Below, one piece after another: positions 22,396-30,768 of a stretch of DNA of 43,947 bases. The translations under genes were made by a program, and so were the position numbers. Position 1 is the first letter of the stretch. Every line of letters starts with the position of its first letter. Origin of the DNA: an uncultured Clostridia bacterium (lineage in GTDB: Bacteria > Bacillota > Clostridia > Christensenellales > DTU072); the NCBI GenBank assembly GCA_944349735.1, contig CALVNM010000011.1, positions 1-43,947 of the forward strand. Reading direction: 5' to 3'. The notes below the pieces were generated by a model. It was given only the letters and a program-made list of their open reading frames with translations. It was not told the DNA's origin and made no database searches.

Positions 22396-25300
22396 ATGCG
22401 CAGATTTGCTCGTTCAGCTATCTTGATAATGGTCGTTTTGTGTGCCGTCGTCGCTTTTCTGACGGCTTGCAGCGGAAGTGATACGTCGGGTACGGCGAGC
22501 GACGTCACTTCGGTGCGTATCAATTCCTTCCCGTTCGCGTCTTCCGAAGTGTATTACGGCGACGACCTCGATCTCGAGGGAGCTACGTTGCTTGTCGTCA
22601 ATAAGAAAGGGGAGTCTTCTGTAGTCGACATAACTTCCGACATGGTATCCGGTTACGATAAGCTTGCGATAGGTAAGCAGATCGTGATCGTTTCTTATGC
22701 GGGGTTTGACGTCAAAGTGGAGATCAACGTCGAGGCGCTCGCGGTGAGCCGTATCGACATAGCTACGCGTCCCGACGAGATAAGCGTTGTCCAGGGCGGC
22801 GAACTCAATCTCGCGGGCGTTACACTCAAAGTCACGTATCAGAACGGCAGGACCGTCACCGTGTCTCAGGTGACCGACGTCATGGTACGCGGCTACAGCC
22901 CCGACCTCGCGCCCGGCATCCACGACATTTTTATAGATTACGCCGGTTATTCCGTAGCGTTGGAGATCGAGGTGATCGCCAAGACCGTCATTTCGGTCAA
23001 GATAGTTTCCGAACCGTCTATCAACAGTTATTTCGTTAAGACCGCCGACGAGAACGAGGGCGCGCTCGACGCTACCGGACTCGTCATACAACGCAATTTC
23101 GATAACAACACTTCCGATACCCTGACTTATTCTGCGGACGACGAAGACTTCGTATTCGAGTACGATTTCACCAGAGCCAACGCTTATTCTCAGGTAGTCA
23201 TGTATTACCGCGATTGCTACGCGTCTTTCACGGTCAAAGTAATGGAGCCTGTCTGCTCCAAGGTAACCATCACCAAGCAACCCGTGCCCGTAGGCGTACA
23301 TCTCGATCCCGATCACGTTTCCGACCTTAATTCGCTTATACAAGGCGACAGGATAGACTGGGCGTCCGGTACCGCAACCGTCACTTATAACGACGGCACG
23401 GAAATAGTGGGGGTCAGTCTCGCGGATCTTGCGTTCAGCGCATTCATAGACAAATTCGATTCCAGCGGATATATAGAGGATAAAGAGAATTACGTTTTCA
23501 ACGAAGTCGGTACGCACATCGTCTATCTGCGTTACGGCAACAACGAATTTTCTTCGGAGCTTTACGTTACCGTGGTCGCGCGGCAGGCGTACTCGATGAT
23601 ACTTGCCGACTCCAGGCTTCCCGAAGGCGGCACCGCGGAAGACGGTTCGGTCGTCCTCTCCGGCGAATTTATAGATGGAAGCAAATTCGATACCGGCTAC
23701 CTCAGATACAACATCGTTTACGATAACAATACTTACGAATATCCCGTAGACGATATTTCTTCATGGGCTTCGGTGAATGTCGGCATGCTCGCGGACGATG
23801 CAGGCAATACGCTCACTCTTTCCGTAGCCAATACGGATGCCGACGGTTATCAGAGCGTATATTTCACGGTGGAAGGAGTCAAGAATTGCTTCCGCGTCAA
23901 AGTAGTGGCGAAAGTGGCTACCAAGCTCGAGATCACGCCGCCGTATAAAGATTATTATGCAATTTCGTCCGCTTTGGATCTTACAGGCTCCGCGCTGTAT
24001 GCGGAATTCAACGACAAGACGGTCTCCAGGCTTTCGCCCATACCCGAAGAATACGTCGCTCTAAGCGTTAACGGCAACGAAACGACTTCGCTCAATACGA
24101 CCGGCACGTACACCGCGACAGTAGAGTATTTCGGCATGTCCGCGTCGTTCGAATTCGAAGTGGTCAGGGCAGAAGACGCGGTTACTTCGGTCTATTTCGC
24201 CACGCTCAACGCAGACAGTATCTATTATTACGATACTTACGATTCGATCTTCACTTCCGGCATAATGCTTAAGGTAGCGAAAGGTGACGGTTCATTAAGC
24301 GATCTCGAACTTACCGAATCGCTCGTGGTTTCGTCGGATCCCGAAGCTACAGGCTATCAGGAGATACTTTTCCGATATATGGGCGCTACATTTACTCTCA
24401 AGGTAAACGTCGGCGGCAGATACGTCACTTCGATAGAGGTCACTCGCGCGCCCGTCAAGCAGGTCTATGTCATCGGCGAAGATACCGCTTTGGATATATC
24501 CGGCTTACAGATTACCAGACTGTTCAACGACAACAAGTACGGTCAGGTCGAAAATTTCGGTTCTGCATACTGGACATTCGACGGATACGATCTGACCGAG
24601 GAAGGCACTCAGACGGTCAATGTGACCTATAATATAGACGAGCGCACGTTCCGTACTTCGTTCGATATAATCGTTACCTCTTCGAGGATAGCTTCGATAA
24701 CCTTTGCCGAAGACCAGAAAGGCATGACGCGAGTGGAAGTATCCGACGGGGAATTCAGGAACGTTCTTTACGTGACTTACCGTGGCGATTTAAATACCAC
24801 TTACGAATATGTCAGCCTGGTAGACGGCATAGAGGTAAGAGAGATAGACACTCTCTACATCACAGTCAATTACGTAGACGGTACCGCGGAAAATATACCG
24901 CTTCGCGCTGCATACGTATCCTACGACAAGAACGTGATAGTCGATACCTCGGATGATCACTATATACAGACGGCGGAGATCGTTTTCGGCGGCAAGACCG
25001 CATATATGGACCTTTACGTGGTCAAACGCACGCTCGAGAGCATTAACGTTTATAAAATGCCCGATACGCTCATATATGCCGAAGGACAGCAGCTCCTTAC
25101 CGACGGCGGTTACATACAACGCGTATACAGCGACGGTACTACGGACGTCATGCCTATGACGAGCGGACTCATTTCCGTAAGCGGCTACGATCCCGATCCC
25201 TTCGCAAACGTGCAGGGCGCTACAAGTAAGGTCCAGACGATAACCCTCACTTATTCCGGCAAGACCGCGGTCTATAATATTACATCTTACAGCAAACTCG

Positions 25301-26100
25301 AGACCAGACCGCAATGCAATAAGACCGTGTTCTCCTACGGCAAGACTTCGGATCCCATTATTACGTTCACGATGGAGATAGCGGGATTTACCGCTCCGGA
25401 TACTTTCGTCGAATACTACGTAGATCGCGTATGGACTTCGGACACGCCAAAGTATCCCGGCAGCTATCCCATGCGTATAACGGTCATCGAAAACGAGTAT
25501 TACAAAGCCAAAGTTTGGGAAGGCGACGATTTCACCTACACCGTCAACGTAGCTACGATAGTCATTACCGTACCCGGACTTACCAAGGAATACGGCGACG
25601 CCGATCCCGAACTCGTATACACGATAGAAGAAGGCGAGCTTGTTCCCGGAGACGAGATAGAGGTCGTATTGAGCCGCGTACCCGGCGAAGACGTCGGTAC
25701 ATACGCAATCACCGCAGCTCTTACCGATTCGGGGTTCAATCAGAACGCGCTGTATAAGCTTACGTATGACGCCGCCTCGCTGATAATCACGCCCAAGCAG
25801 GTAGGAGTCAGCCAATCCGGTAAGCCCATAAACGTGACTTTCGGCATGCCCGACAATTATCATGACGGAGTGATTCAATATACCGGAAGCGAGATACGCG
25901 CGATAAGCGCACAGTATAACGACGGAATAGGCAACGTCATAATAGACGCACGCGACATCGAGTATTACGTCTACGCGAACGGCGAATACGTACTTATGAC
26001 GGAACTTCCGAAAGAAAAAGGCACTTACAAGGTCCGCATCTCGTCCAACTACGCCTTTGCAGAAGGCGCGGTGTACGAGATAGCCTTCGAGATCCGATAA
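22396..26100 (+). CDS. Big_3 Ig-like repeat lipoprotein
   Basis: 1234 residues. A lipoprotein signal (basic MRRFAR, hydrophobic 8-22, lipobox LTAC with Cys25) predicts attachment to the outer face of the membrane. About ten tandem modules follow. Many begin with a V-x-S/K-I-x-I strand, then xYxxGxxLDLxGxxL, a short strand with NG or DG, a GYDP-like turn, and end with G-x-Q-x-I-x-V-x-Y. This is the Big_3 bacterial Ig-like pattern. Near the end comes one MBG-like module (TKEYGDADPELVYTIEEGEL, about 1060-1130) and a final Ig-like domain. No C-terminal helix or LPXTG is present. The product should form a long rod on the surface, probably for binding glycans or other cells. It is transcribed alone; no terminator is seen before the next gene, so read-through into the aminotransferase operon is possible. 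Confidence 0.8.
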   Translation: MRRFARSAILIMVVLCAVVAFLTACSGSDTSGTASDVTSVRINSFPFASSEVYYGDDLDLEGATLLVVNKKGESSVVDITSDMVSGYDKLAIGKQIVIVSYAGFDVKVEINVEALAVSRIDIATRPDEISVVQGGELNLAGVTLKVTYQNGRTVTVSQVTDVMVRGYSPDLAPGIHDIFIDYAGYSVALEIEVIAKTVISVKIVSEPSINSYFVKTADENEGALDATGLVIQRNFDNNTSDTLTYSADDEDFVFEYDFTRANAYSQVVMYYRDCYASFTVKVMEPVCSKVTITKQPVPVGVHLDPDHVSDLNSLIQGDRIDWASGTATVTYNDGTEIVGVSLADLAFSAFIDKFDSSGYIEDKENYVFNEVGTHIVYLRYGNNEFSSELYVTVVARQAYSMILADSRLPEGGTAEDGSVVLSGEFIDGSKFDTGYLRYNIVYDNNTYEYPVDDISSWASVNVGMLADDAGNTLTLSVANTDADGYQSVYFTVEGVKNCFRVKVVAKVATKLEITPPYKDYYAISSALDLTGSALYAEFNDKTVSRLSPIPEEYVALSVNGNETTSLNTTGTYTATVEYFGMSASFEFEVVRAEDAVTSVYFATLNADSIYYYDTYDSIFTSGIMLKVAKGDGSLSDLELTESLVVSSDPEATGYQEILFRYMGATFTLKVNVGGRYVTSIEVTRAPVKQVYVIGEDTALDISGLQITRLFNDNKYGQVENFGSAYWTFDGYDLTEEGTQTVNVTYNIDERTFRTSFDIIVTSSRIASITFAEDQKGMTRVEVSDGEFRNVLYVTYRGDLNTTYEYVSLVDGIEVREIDTLYITVNYVDGTAENIPLRAAYVSYDKNVIVDTSDDHYIQTAEIVFGGKTAYMDLYVVKRTLESINVYKMPDTLIYAEGQQLLTDGGYIQRVYSDGTTDVMPMTSGLISVSGYDPDPFANVQGATSKVQTITLTYSGKTAVYNITSYSKLETRPQCNKTVFSYGKTSDPIITFTMEIAGFTAPDTFVEYYVDRVWTSDTPKYPGSYPMRITVIENEYYKAKVWEGDDFTYTVNVATIVITVPGLTKEYGDADPELVYTIEEGELVPGDEIEVVLSRVPGEDVGTYAITAALTDSGFNQNALYKLTYDAASLIITPKQVGVSQSGKPINVTFGMPDNYHDGVIQYTGSEIRAISAQYNDGIGNVIIDARDIEYYVYANGEYVLMTELPKEKGTYKVRISSNYAFAEGAVYEIAFEIR

Positions 26101-26170
26101 TCCAAAAATATACGCGGAATATCGGCGCAGAAACAATAATAATTTATCACCAAGAGGAGGTAATAACGAT

Positions 26171-27673
26171 ATGGACAACGAACAAAAGTACTCTATTTCC
26201 GTATGGGAAGAGCCAGAAAGAATTTATAAGGAGCTAGCCGAGCTTACTTCAAAACCTATATACGAAGTCAATCCCGACGAACTTAAACGTATCCTCGAGT
26301 ATTTCGATACGAAATGCGCAGGATCGAAAAAAATAGCTACCGAAGCCAAAGACTACATTCCGGGCGGCGTTCAACATAACCTTGCGTTCAACTATCCCTT
26401 CCCGATAGCCATGGCAAGAGCCGAGGGCGCGTATATGTACGACGTCGACGGAAACAAGTACATAGACTTCCTTCAGGCCGGCGGCCCCACCATTCTCGGA
26501 AGCAACTATCCCGCTATCCGCGAAGAGGTCAAGAAGCTCCTCGACACCTGCGGACCCGTTACCGGATTGCTGCACGAGAGCGAACTCCTGCTTGCCAAAG
26601 AGATAAATAAGCATATGCCCGCAGTGGAAATGTTCCGTATGCTCGGCTCGGGTACCGAATCCGTCATGGCGGCTATCCGTATCGCAAGAATTCAGACAAA
26701 GAAAAAGAGAGTCATCAAAGTGGGCGGCGCATATCACGGTTGGTCGGATCAGATGGTATACGGTCTCAAGATACCCGGCACCCGTCAGTTCCTGGAGAGC
26801 CACGGCATACCCGGCACCTGCTATAAGCTTACCGACGAAGTCAAACCCGACTCGCTTGAGATGCTTGAGAAGATGCTCAAGCTCAACACGCTCCGCGGCG
26901 GCACTGCTGCAGTCATCGTCGAACCCGTAGGCGCGGAGAGCGGAACGCGTCCCGTGCATAAGAACTACAACGAAGAAGCCATGAAGCTCGCTCACAAATA
27001 CGGCGCGCTGTTTATCTTCGACGAAGTTGTTACCGGATTCCGTCTCGGTCTCGGCGGCGCGCAGGGCTACTTCGGTATCGAACCCGACCTTACCGTATTC
27101 GGTAAGATCATCGCCGGCGGCTATCCCGCGGCAGGCGGCGTAGGCGGCAAGAAAGAGTATGCCGGACTTATGGCGGCAGGCGTTGCTACCGGCAAACATC
27201 GCGCGTACGTAGGCGGCACTCTCGCGGCTAACCCCTTAAGCTCTTATGCGGGATATCTCACGATCAAAGAGATCGAGAGAACGAACGCGTGCGTAAAAGC
27301 GGGACAGGCGGGCGACAGGCTTACCGCCGGTCTTAAGAAACTCTGCGCGAAGTACAATCTTCCTTACGTCGTGTACAATCAGGGCAGCATAGTCCACCTC
27401 GAGTGCACCGGCGCAATGAGTTTCGATTTCTCTTCCATGTGCATCGTAAAATCGTTGCTCGGCGTTCTCAAGAACAAGAGCATGATAATGGAGCGCAAGG
27501 TCGCTATGGAGCATATGGGCGCGGCTTATATGGCTAACGGCATAGTCACTCTTGCGGGAAGCAGACTTTACACTTCTCTTGCGGATACCGACGAGGTCAT
27601 CGACGACGCTCTCGCCCGCTTCGACAAAGTGTTCGCCACCGTTAAGGCGACCGACAGGGGACTCGTTAAGTAA
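26171..27673 (+). CDS. PLP-dependent class III aminotransferase/aminomutase (HemL-like)
   Basis: 500 residues. An extra about 50-residue N-terminal helical part precedes the body. Body motifs are YIPGGVQHNLAFNYPFPI (near 62), YMYDVDGNKYIDF, MLGSGTESVMAAIRIAR (phosphate binding, about 157-173), GGAYHGWSD, FIFDEVVTGFR with Asp284 contacting the pyridine nitrogen, and the PLP lysine Lys312 in LTVFGKIIAGG. The order is that of glutamate-1-semialdehyde aminomutase and its class III relatives. The N-terminal extension and the operon with aldolases and a sugar symporter argue against a tetrapyrrole role, so I leave out the hemL symbol. It may move an amino group on an amino-sugar or hydroxy-amino-acid intermediate. 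A strong AGAGGAGGT (26153-26161) precedes the ATG. Family firm, substrate unknown. Confidence 0.88.
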   Translation: MDNEQKYSISVWEEPERIYKELAELTSKPIYEVNPDELKRILEYFDTKCAGSKKIATEAKDYIPGGVQHNLAFNYPFPIAMARAEGAYMYDVDGNKYIDFLQAGGPTILGSNYPAIREEVKKLLDTCGPVTGLLHESELLLAKEINKHMPAVEMFRMLGSGTESVMAAIRIARIQTKKKRVIKVGGAYHGWSDQMVYGLKIPGTRQFLESHGIPGTCYKLTDEVKPDSLEMLEKMLKLNTLRGGTAAVIVEPVGAESGTRPVHKNYNEEAMKLAHKYGALFIFDEVVTGFRLGLGGAQGYFGIEPDLTVFGKIIAGGYPAAGGVGGKKEYAGLMAAGVATGKHRAYVGGTLAANPLSSYAGYLTIKEIERTNACVKAGQAGDRLTAGLKKLCAKYNLPYVVYNQGSIVHLECTGAMSFDFSSMCIVKSLLGVLKNKSMIMERKVAMEHMGAAYMANGIVTLAGSRLYTSLADTDEVIDDALARFDKVFATVKATDRGLVK

Positions 27674-27738
27674 TAGGAGACGTAGTTTGAATGTAGCGCG
27701 CTTGCGCGCGTGTACTTTATAACAATAATAATATATCG

Positions 27739-27768
27739 GCGCCTTCCGCGGATAGCCGCGGAAGGCGC
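27739..27768 (+). other. Perfect 13-bp hairpin before the aldolase ribosome site
   Basis: GCGCCTTCCGCGG (27739-27751) pairs perfectly with CCGCGGAAGGCGC (27756-27768) across loop ATAG. No T run follows; instead the ribosome site GAGGTGG of the first aldolase begins 3 bases later. It looks like an RNA processing or stability element, or a device tuning expression between the aminotransferase and the aldolases, rather than a terminator. The rest of 27674-27780 also holds a short GCGCGC palindrome and no clear promoter. Confidence 0.6.
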
Positions 27769-27780
27769 GCGAGGTGGATC

Positions 27781-28410
27781 ATGAAGGAAAAAATAATCAG
27801 TCAGATGCTCGATTTTTCCGGAGCGCTCGCTGCAAACGGCTTAGTCATTCCGGGAGATACGCTCAGCGTACGCTACGAGGATGGCATGTTCATTACTTCG
27901 CCAGACAAACCCATGGCGGATATGGAAGCCAAAGATATAGTTTTCGTCAGAAAGTCCGACGCCGCTACCGGGAACGAAGCGTTGCATTTGTCGATCTACG
28001 GCACGCGTCAGGACATTAACGCGGTGATCATCAATCACGCGCCGTTCTGCGTGGGTGTAGCCGCGAAGTGTAAGAAGCTTCCGGCTGCCCTTGACGATAT
28101 GGCGCAGATCATCGGACCTACGGCGAAGGTAAGTCCGAGCGACGACACTCTTACCGTGTTGCGCACGTTGCGCGGACGTAACGCCTGCTTTATCCGTAAC
28201 GGAGGCGTAGTCGCTACGGGCAGAACGCTGGACGAGGCGTTTACGGGCTCGATGGTGCTCGAGAAGGGCGCGCTTTGTTACGTAGGCTCCACCGTTATCG
28301 GCAAGTCCGTCAAAATAGGATTATTCGACGCATTGCTGATGAGGTTCGTCTACAAGACCAAATACAGCAAAAAAGACCAGACTGCCAAGCAGCAGGAACT
28401 GAAAGCATAA
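27781..28410 (+). CDS. Class II aldolase/adducin-family protein with degenerate metal site
   Basis: 209 residues. The class II aldolase frame is clear: an LHLSIYGTRQDINAVII helix-strand, then a NACFIRNGGVVATGRTLDEAF strand-helix that aligns with the next gene. Key residues differ from family enzymes. The Glu position four before the conserved His69 reads Asn65 (Glu66 is adjacent); the first zinc histidine of HxHP is Ile84, with only His86 kept; and the third zinc histidine in NHG is Gly141. The phosphate-binding TPSG segment is also lost (ITSPDKP). Zinc-dependent aldol cleavage therefore seems unlikely, and the product may be a non-catalytic partner of the intact paralogue downstream. It shares the 12-base translation-start sequence GGTGGATCATGA with that gene and is separated from it by only 9 bases. 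Confidence 0.8.
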   Translation: MKEKIISQMLDFSGALAANGLVIPGDTLSVRYEDGMFITSPDKPMADMEAKDIVFVRKSDAATGNEALHLSIYGTRQDINAVIINHAPFCVGVAAKCKKLPAALDDMAQIIGPTAKVSPSDDTLTVLRTLRGRNACFIRNGGVVATGRTLDEAFTGSMVLEKGALCYVGSTVIGKSVKIGLFDALLMRFVYKTKYSKKDQTAKQQELKA

Positions 28411-28419
28411 AGGTGGATC

Positions 28420-29055
28420 ATGACCGAAGCAGAAATCAGACAAGCAGTCAAAGACGCGGGCGTTAAATTGCTCGAGAGCAATCTCGTGCAGGGCACCTGG
28501 GGCAATATCTCGATAAGGATCGACGACAAAAAAATGGTAGTGACTCCTTCGGGTATGGATTATATCCGCATGCGTCCGGAGGACACCGTGGTCGTGGATA
28601 TAGAAACGCTCGAATATACGAGCGAAGTAAAGCCCACTTCGGAGAAGAAGATACACGCCGCTATCTACCGCGACAGACCGGAGATAGGGGCGGTGATACA
28701 CTCGCATCCCTTATGGAGCTCCGCCGTCGCCGCGGCGCGCGTGGAGATGCCCGTCAAAGACGAGAGACATCGTAAACTCATAGGCGAGAGCGTACGTCCC
28801 GGCACGTACGGACTTCCCGGCACGAAAAAGCTGACCGAAGGAGCCGTCGAGGCGATGAAGGGACGCAACGCCTGCTTCCTCGCCAATCACGGTATAATCG
28901 CTTGCGCGCCTACCATAGACGAAGCATTCGAGGTATGTAAGGCCATGGAAGAGTGCAGCAAAAATTATATAGAGAGTTTCGTGAAAAAGGAACTCAACAA
29001 AGATAAAGTATCTGTGGAAGATATTTTTACGGTATTCTATAAAAAACTAAATTAA
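28420..29055 (+). CDS. Class II (zinc) aldolase, FucA/AraD-like
   Basis: 211 residues, the usual size for L-fuculose-1-phosphate aldolase relatives. The active-site set is complete: GTWGNISIR (about 25-33) and VTPSG (41-45) for phosphate binding, Glu75 in PTSEKKIH, His94-x-His96 in VIHSHPLW, and His157 in FLANHGII. The family cleaves or epimerises sugar phosphates with zinc bound by the three histidines; ribulose-5-phosphate 4-epimerases share the fold. The cytoplasmic product lies directly after the degenerate paralogue and before a sugar symporter, so a phosphorylated sugar or sugar-acid is the likely substrate. No kinase is present in the window. The start has AAGGTGG seven bases upstream. 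Confidence 0.9.
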   Translation: MTEAEIRQAVKDAGVKLLESNLVQGTWGNISIRIDDKKMVVTPSGMDYIRMRPEDTVVVDIETLEYTSEVKPTSEKKIHAAIYRDRPEIGAVIHSHPLWSSAVAAARVEMPVKDERHRKLIGESVRPGTYGLPGTKKLTEGAVEAMKGRNACFLANHGIIACAPTIDEAFEVCKAMEECSKNYIESFVKKELNKDKVSVEDIFTVFYKKLN

Positions 29056-29076
29056 TTTGACACCAAGGAGGCAGGA

Positions 29077-30672
29077 ATGAGCGAAAAAACTACTTTTGCG
29101 CAGAAATTCGGCGCGTTTTCGCACAAACTGTTCGGCACTACGCCGAACGACGGCGACATCCAACCTAAAGAAGGTTGGAGCTACAGCATTGCCGGTATAG
29201 GTCAGAACTTTATCTGCACGGTCATCGGCAGCTATCTTACGGTGTTTATGACCGACGCGCTCGGATTCAACATCGATATGAACGTTGGCGCACTGCCCGG
29301 CGTTACTGCTGTGGCTATATTGATGCTCGTCGCAAGGCTATTCGACGCCTTCAACGACCCGATAATGGGCTCGATAGTGGACAGAACGCGTACGAAGTAC
29401 GGCAAATGTCGTCCTTATCTCCTCTGGATGGCGATACCTATCGGTATCATGACCATATTGTGTTTCCTGCCCTGGTATCCCAAGAATACGGGCGGATTCA
29501 TAGCTGTTTCGCTTATTTACGTGGTATGGAGCGTGGTCTATACGGTGGCGGACGTTCCGTATTGGGGACTTTCGACCACGATGACCAACAATACCACGAA
29601 GCGCGGTAATCTCCTCACTATAGCCCGTCTTTTCTGCACCGCCGGCGCAGGTATAGTTACGATATTCGTTCCTATAATCACCGACGCGGTGACCGCGAAA
29701 TACAGGTATACCACGGCGGACGGCAAGAGCCTCGTGAACCCGCTGTTCGCCGCGGAGAACGCTCAGACGCTCCAATATACATACTTAATCATCGCTATAG
29801 TTCTCGTCATAATTTCTTTACCGCTTTTCTATATCGGTTTCAAGAATACCAAAGAGCGTTGCGGAACGATAGAGGACAATCAGAAGCTTCCTTCTTTCGG
29901 ACACAATCTTAAACTTCTTTTCAAAAACAAAGAGCTTATGCTCATCGTTCTGTCGGGCATACTCGGCGGCGCGAGAATGGTCTATACTTATACCGGCGGT
30001 CTTTATTTCTGCAAATACGCGCTCGGTAACGAATCCGCATACGGACTCCTTACGATGCTCGTCGTCCCCGGCGGACTTATCGCCTCGGTGCTTTGCCCGT
30101 GGCTCACGAAGAAATTTACGAAGAAATGGTCGTTCATTGGTTCGCACATACTCGGTGCCGCGGCAATGCTCGTGATGTTCTTCATGTGGGACTTCGACAA
30201 AGGAGCGTTCGTCGGGACCAACGGAACAGCGGGACTCGTAGTGTGCGTTATCTGTATGTTGCTCATAGGTATCCCGCAGGGCATCTCCAACATAATGACC
30301 TACGCCATGATAGGCGACACCGTCGAATATCTCGAGTGGAAGACCGGCGAGCGTGCGGAAGGTATCTGCTTCGCGATGCAGACGCTCATCAATAAGATCG
30401 GTATGGCTATCGGCGCGTTCATCGGCGTTATGGCTTATTATATGAGCGGTATCAGTCCCTCCAACCCCGAAGGCTCGATGACCGATGACGGACTTAACAA
30501 GCTGTGGCTGATGCTCGTTCTTTCGGGCGTGTTAAGCTTCATCGCATGCGTGATCCCGATGTTCTTCTACACCATCACCGAGGATAAACAGAGATGGCTC
30601 GTAGCCGAGATCGAGAAGCGTAAAGCCGCTTCCGAAGCAGGCGAAACCGCCGTCGCGTCAGAAGAGCAATAA
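29077..30672 (+). CDS. GPH-family sugar:cation symporter (MFS)
   Basis: 531 residues with about twelve hydrophobic segments. The loop 2-3 signature of glycoside-pentoside-hexuronide:cation symporters is clear: DAFNDPIMGSIVDRTRTKYG followed by KCRPYLLW (about residues 88-115). VADVPYWGLST and the late loop EYLEWKTGERAEGI are also typical. Members import melibiose, glucuronides, xylosides or similar with Na+ or H+. An N-terminal cytoplasmic stretch of about 30 residues and a short Glu/Ala-rich tail are extra. AAGGAGGC (29065-29072) precedes the ATG, 21 bases after the aldolase stop, so it closes the aminotransferase-aldolase operon and probably imports that pathway's substrate. Confidence 0.93.
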   Translation: MSEKTTFAQKFGAFSHKLFGTTPNDGDIQPKEGWSYSIAGIGQNFICTVIGSYLTVFMTDALGFNIDMNVGALPGVTAVAILMLVARLFDAFNDPIMGSIVDRTRTKYGKCRPYLLWMAIPIGIMTILCFLPWYPKNTGGFIAVSLIYVVWSVVYTVADVPYWGLSTTMTNNTTKRGNLLTIARLFCTAGAGIVTIFVPIITDAVTAKYRYTTADGKSLVNPLFAAENAQTLQYTYLIIAIVLVIISLPLFYIGFKNTKERCGTIEDNQKLPSFGHNLKLLFKNKELMLIVLSGILGGARMVYTYTGGLYFCKYALGNESAYGLLTMLVVPGGLIASVLCPWLTKKFTKKWSFIGSHILGAAAMLVMFFMWDFDKGAFVGTNGTAGLVVCVICMLLIGIPQGISNIMTYAMIGDTVEYLEWKTGERAEGICFAMQTLINKIGMAIGAFIGVMAYYMSGISPSNPEGSMTDDGLNKLWLMLVLSGVLSFIACVIPMFFYTITEDKQRWLVAEIEKRKAASEAGETAVASEEQ

Positions 30673-30685
30673 TCTTAAAAATAAC

Positions 30686-30720
30686 GGTTCCCGATAACCG
30701 TAGTTCGGTTATCGGGAACC
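30686..30720 (+). other. Perfect 15-bp hairpin after the GPH symporter gene
   Basis: GGTTCCCGATAACCG (30686-30700) pairs perfectly with CGGTTATCGGGAACC (30706-30720) across loop TAGTT. No T run follows on the + strand (CAAATACG). On the other strand the next bases are GTTATTTTTAAG, but no minus-strand gene would use it. It could be a terminator lacking a T tract or a REP-like palindrome. It sits 48 bases before the transposase-like gene. Confidence 0.6.
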
Positions 30721-30768
30721 CAAATACGATATAAAACATATTTGAACTGGTCAGGAGGATAATAGACT

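Noticed and set aside
26171..27673. hemL, glutamate-1-semialdehyde aminomutase of heme synthesis
   Set aside because: It has an extra N-terminal part and sits with aldolases and a sugar symporter, with no other tetrapyrrole gene nearby.
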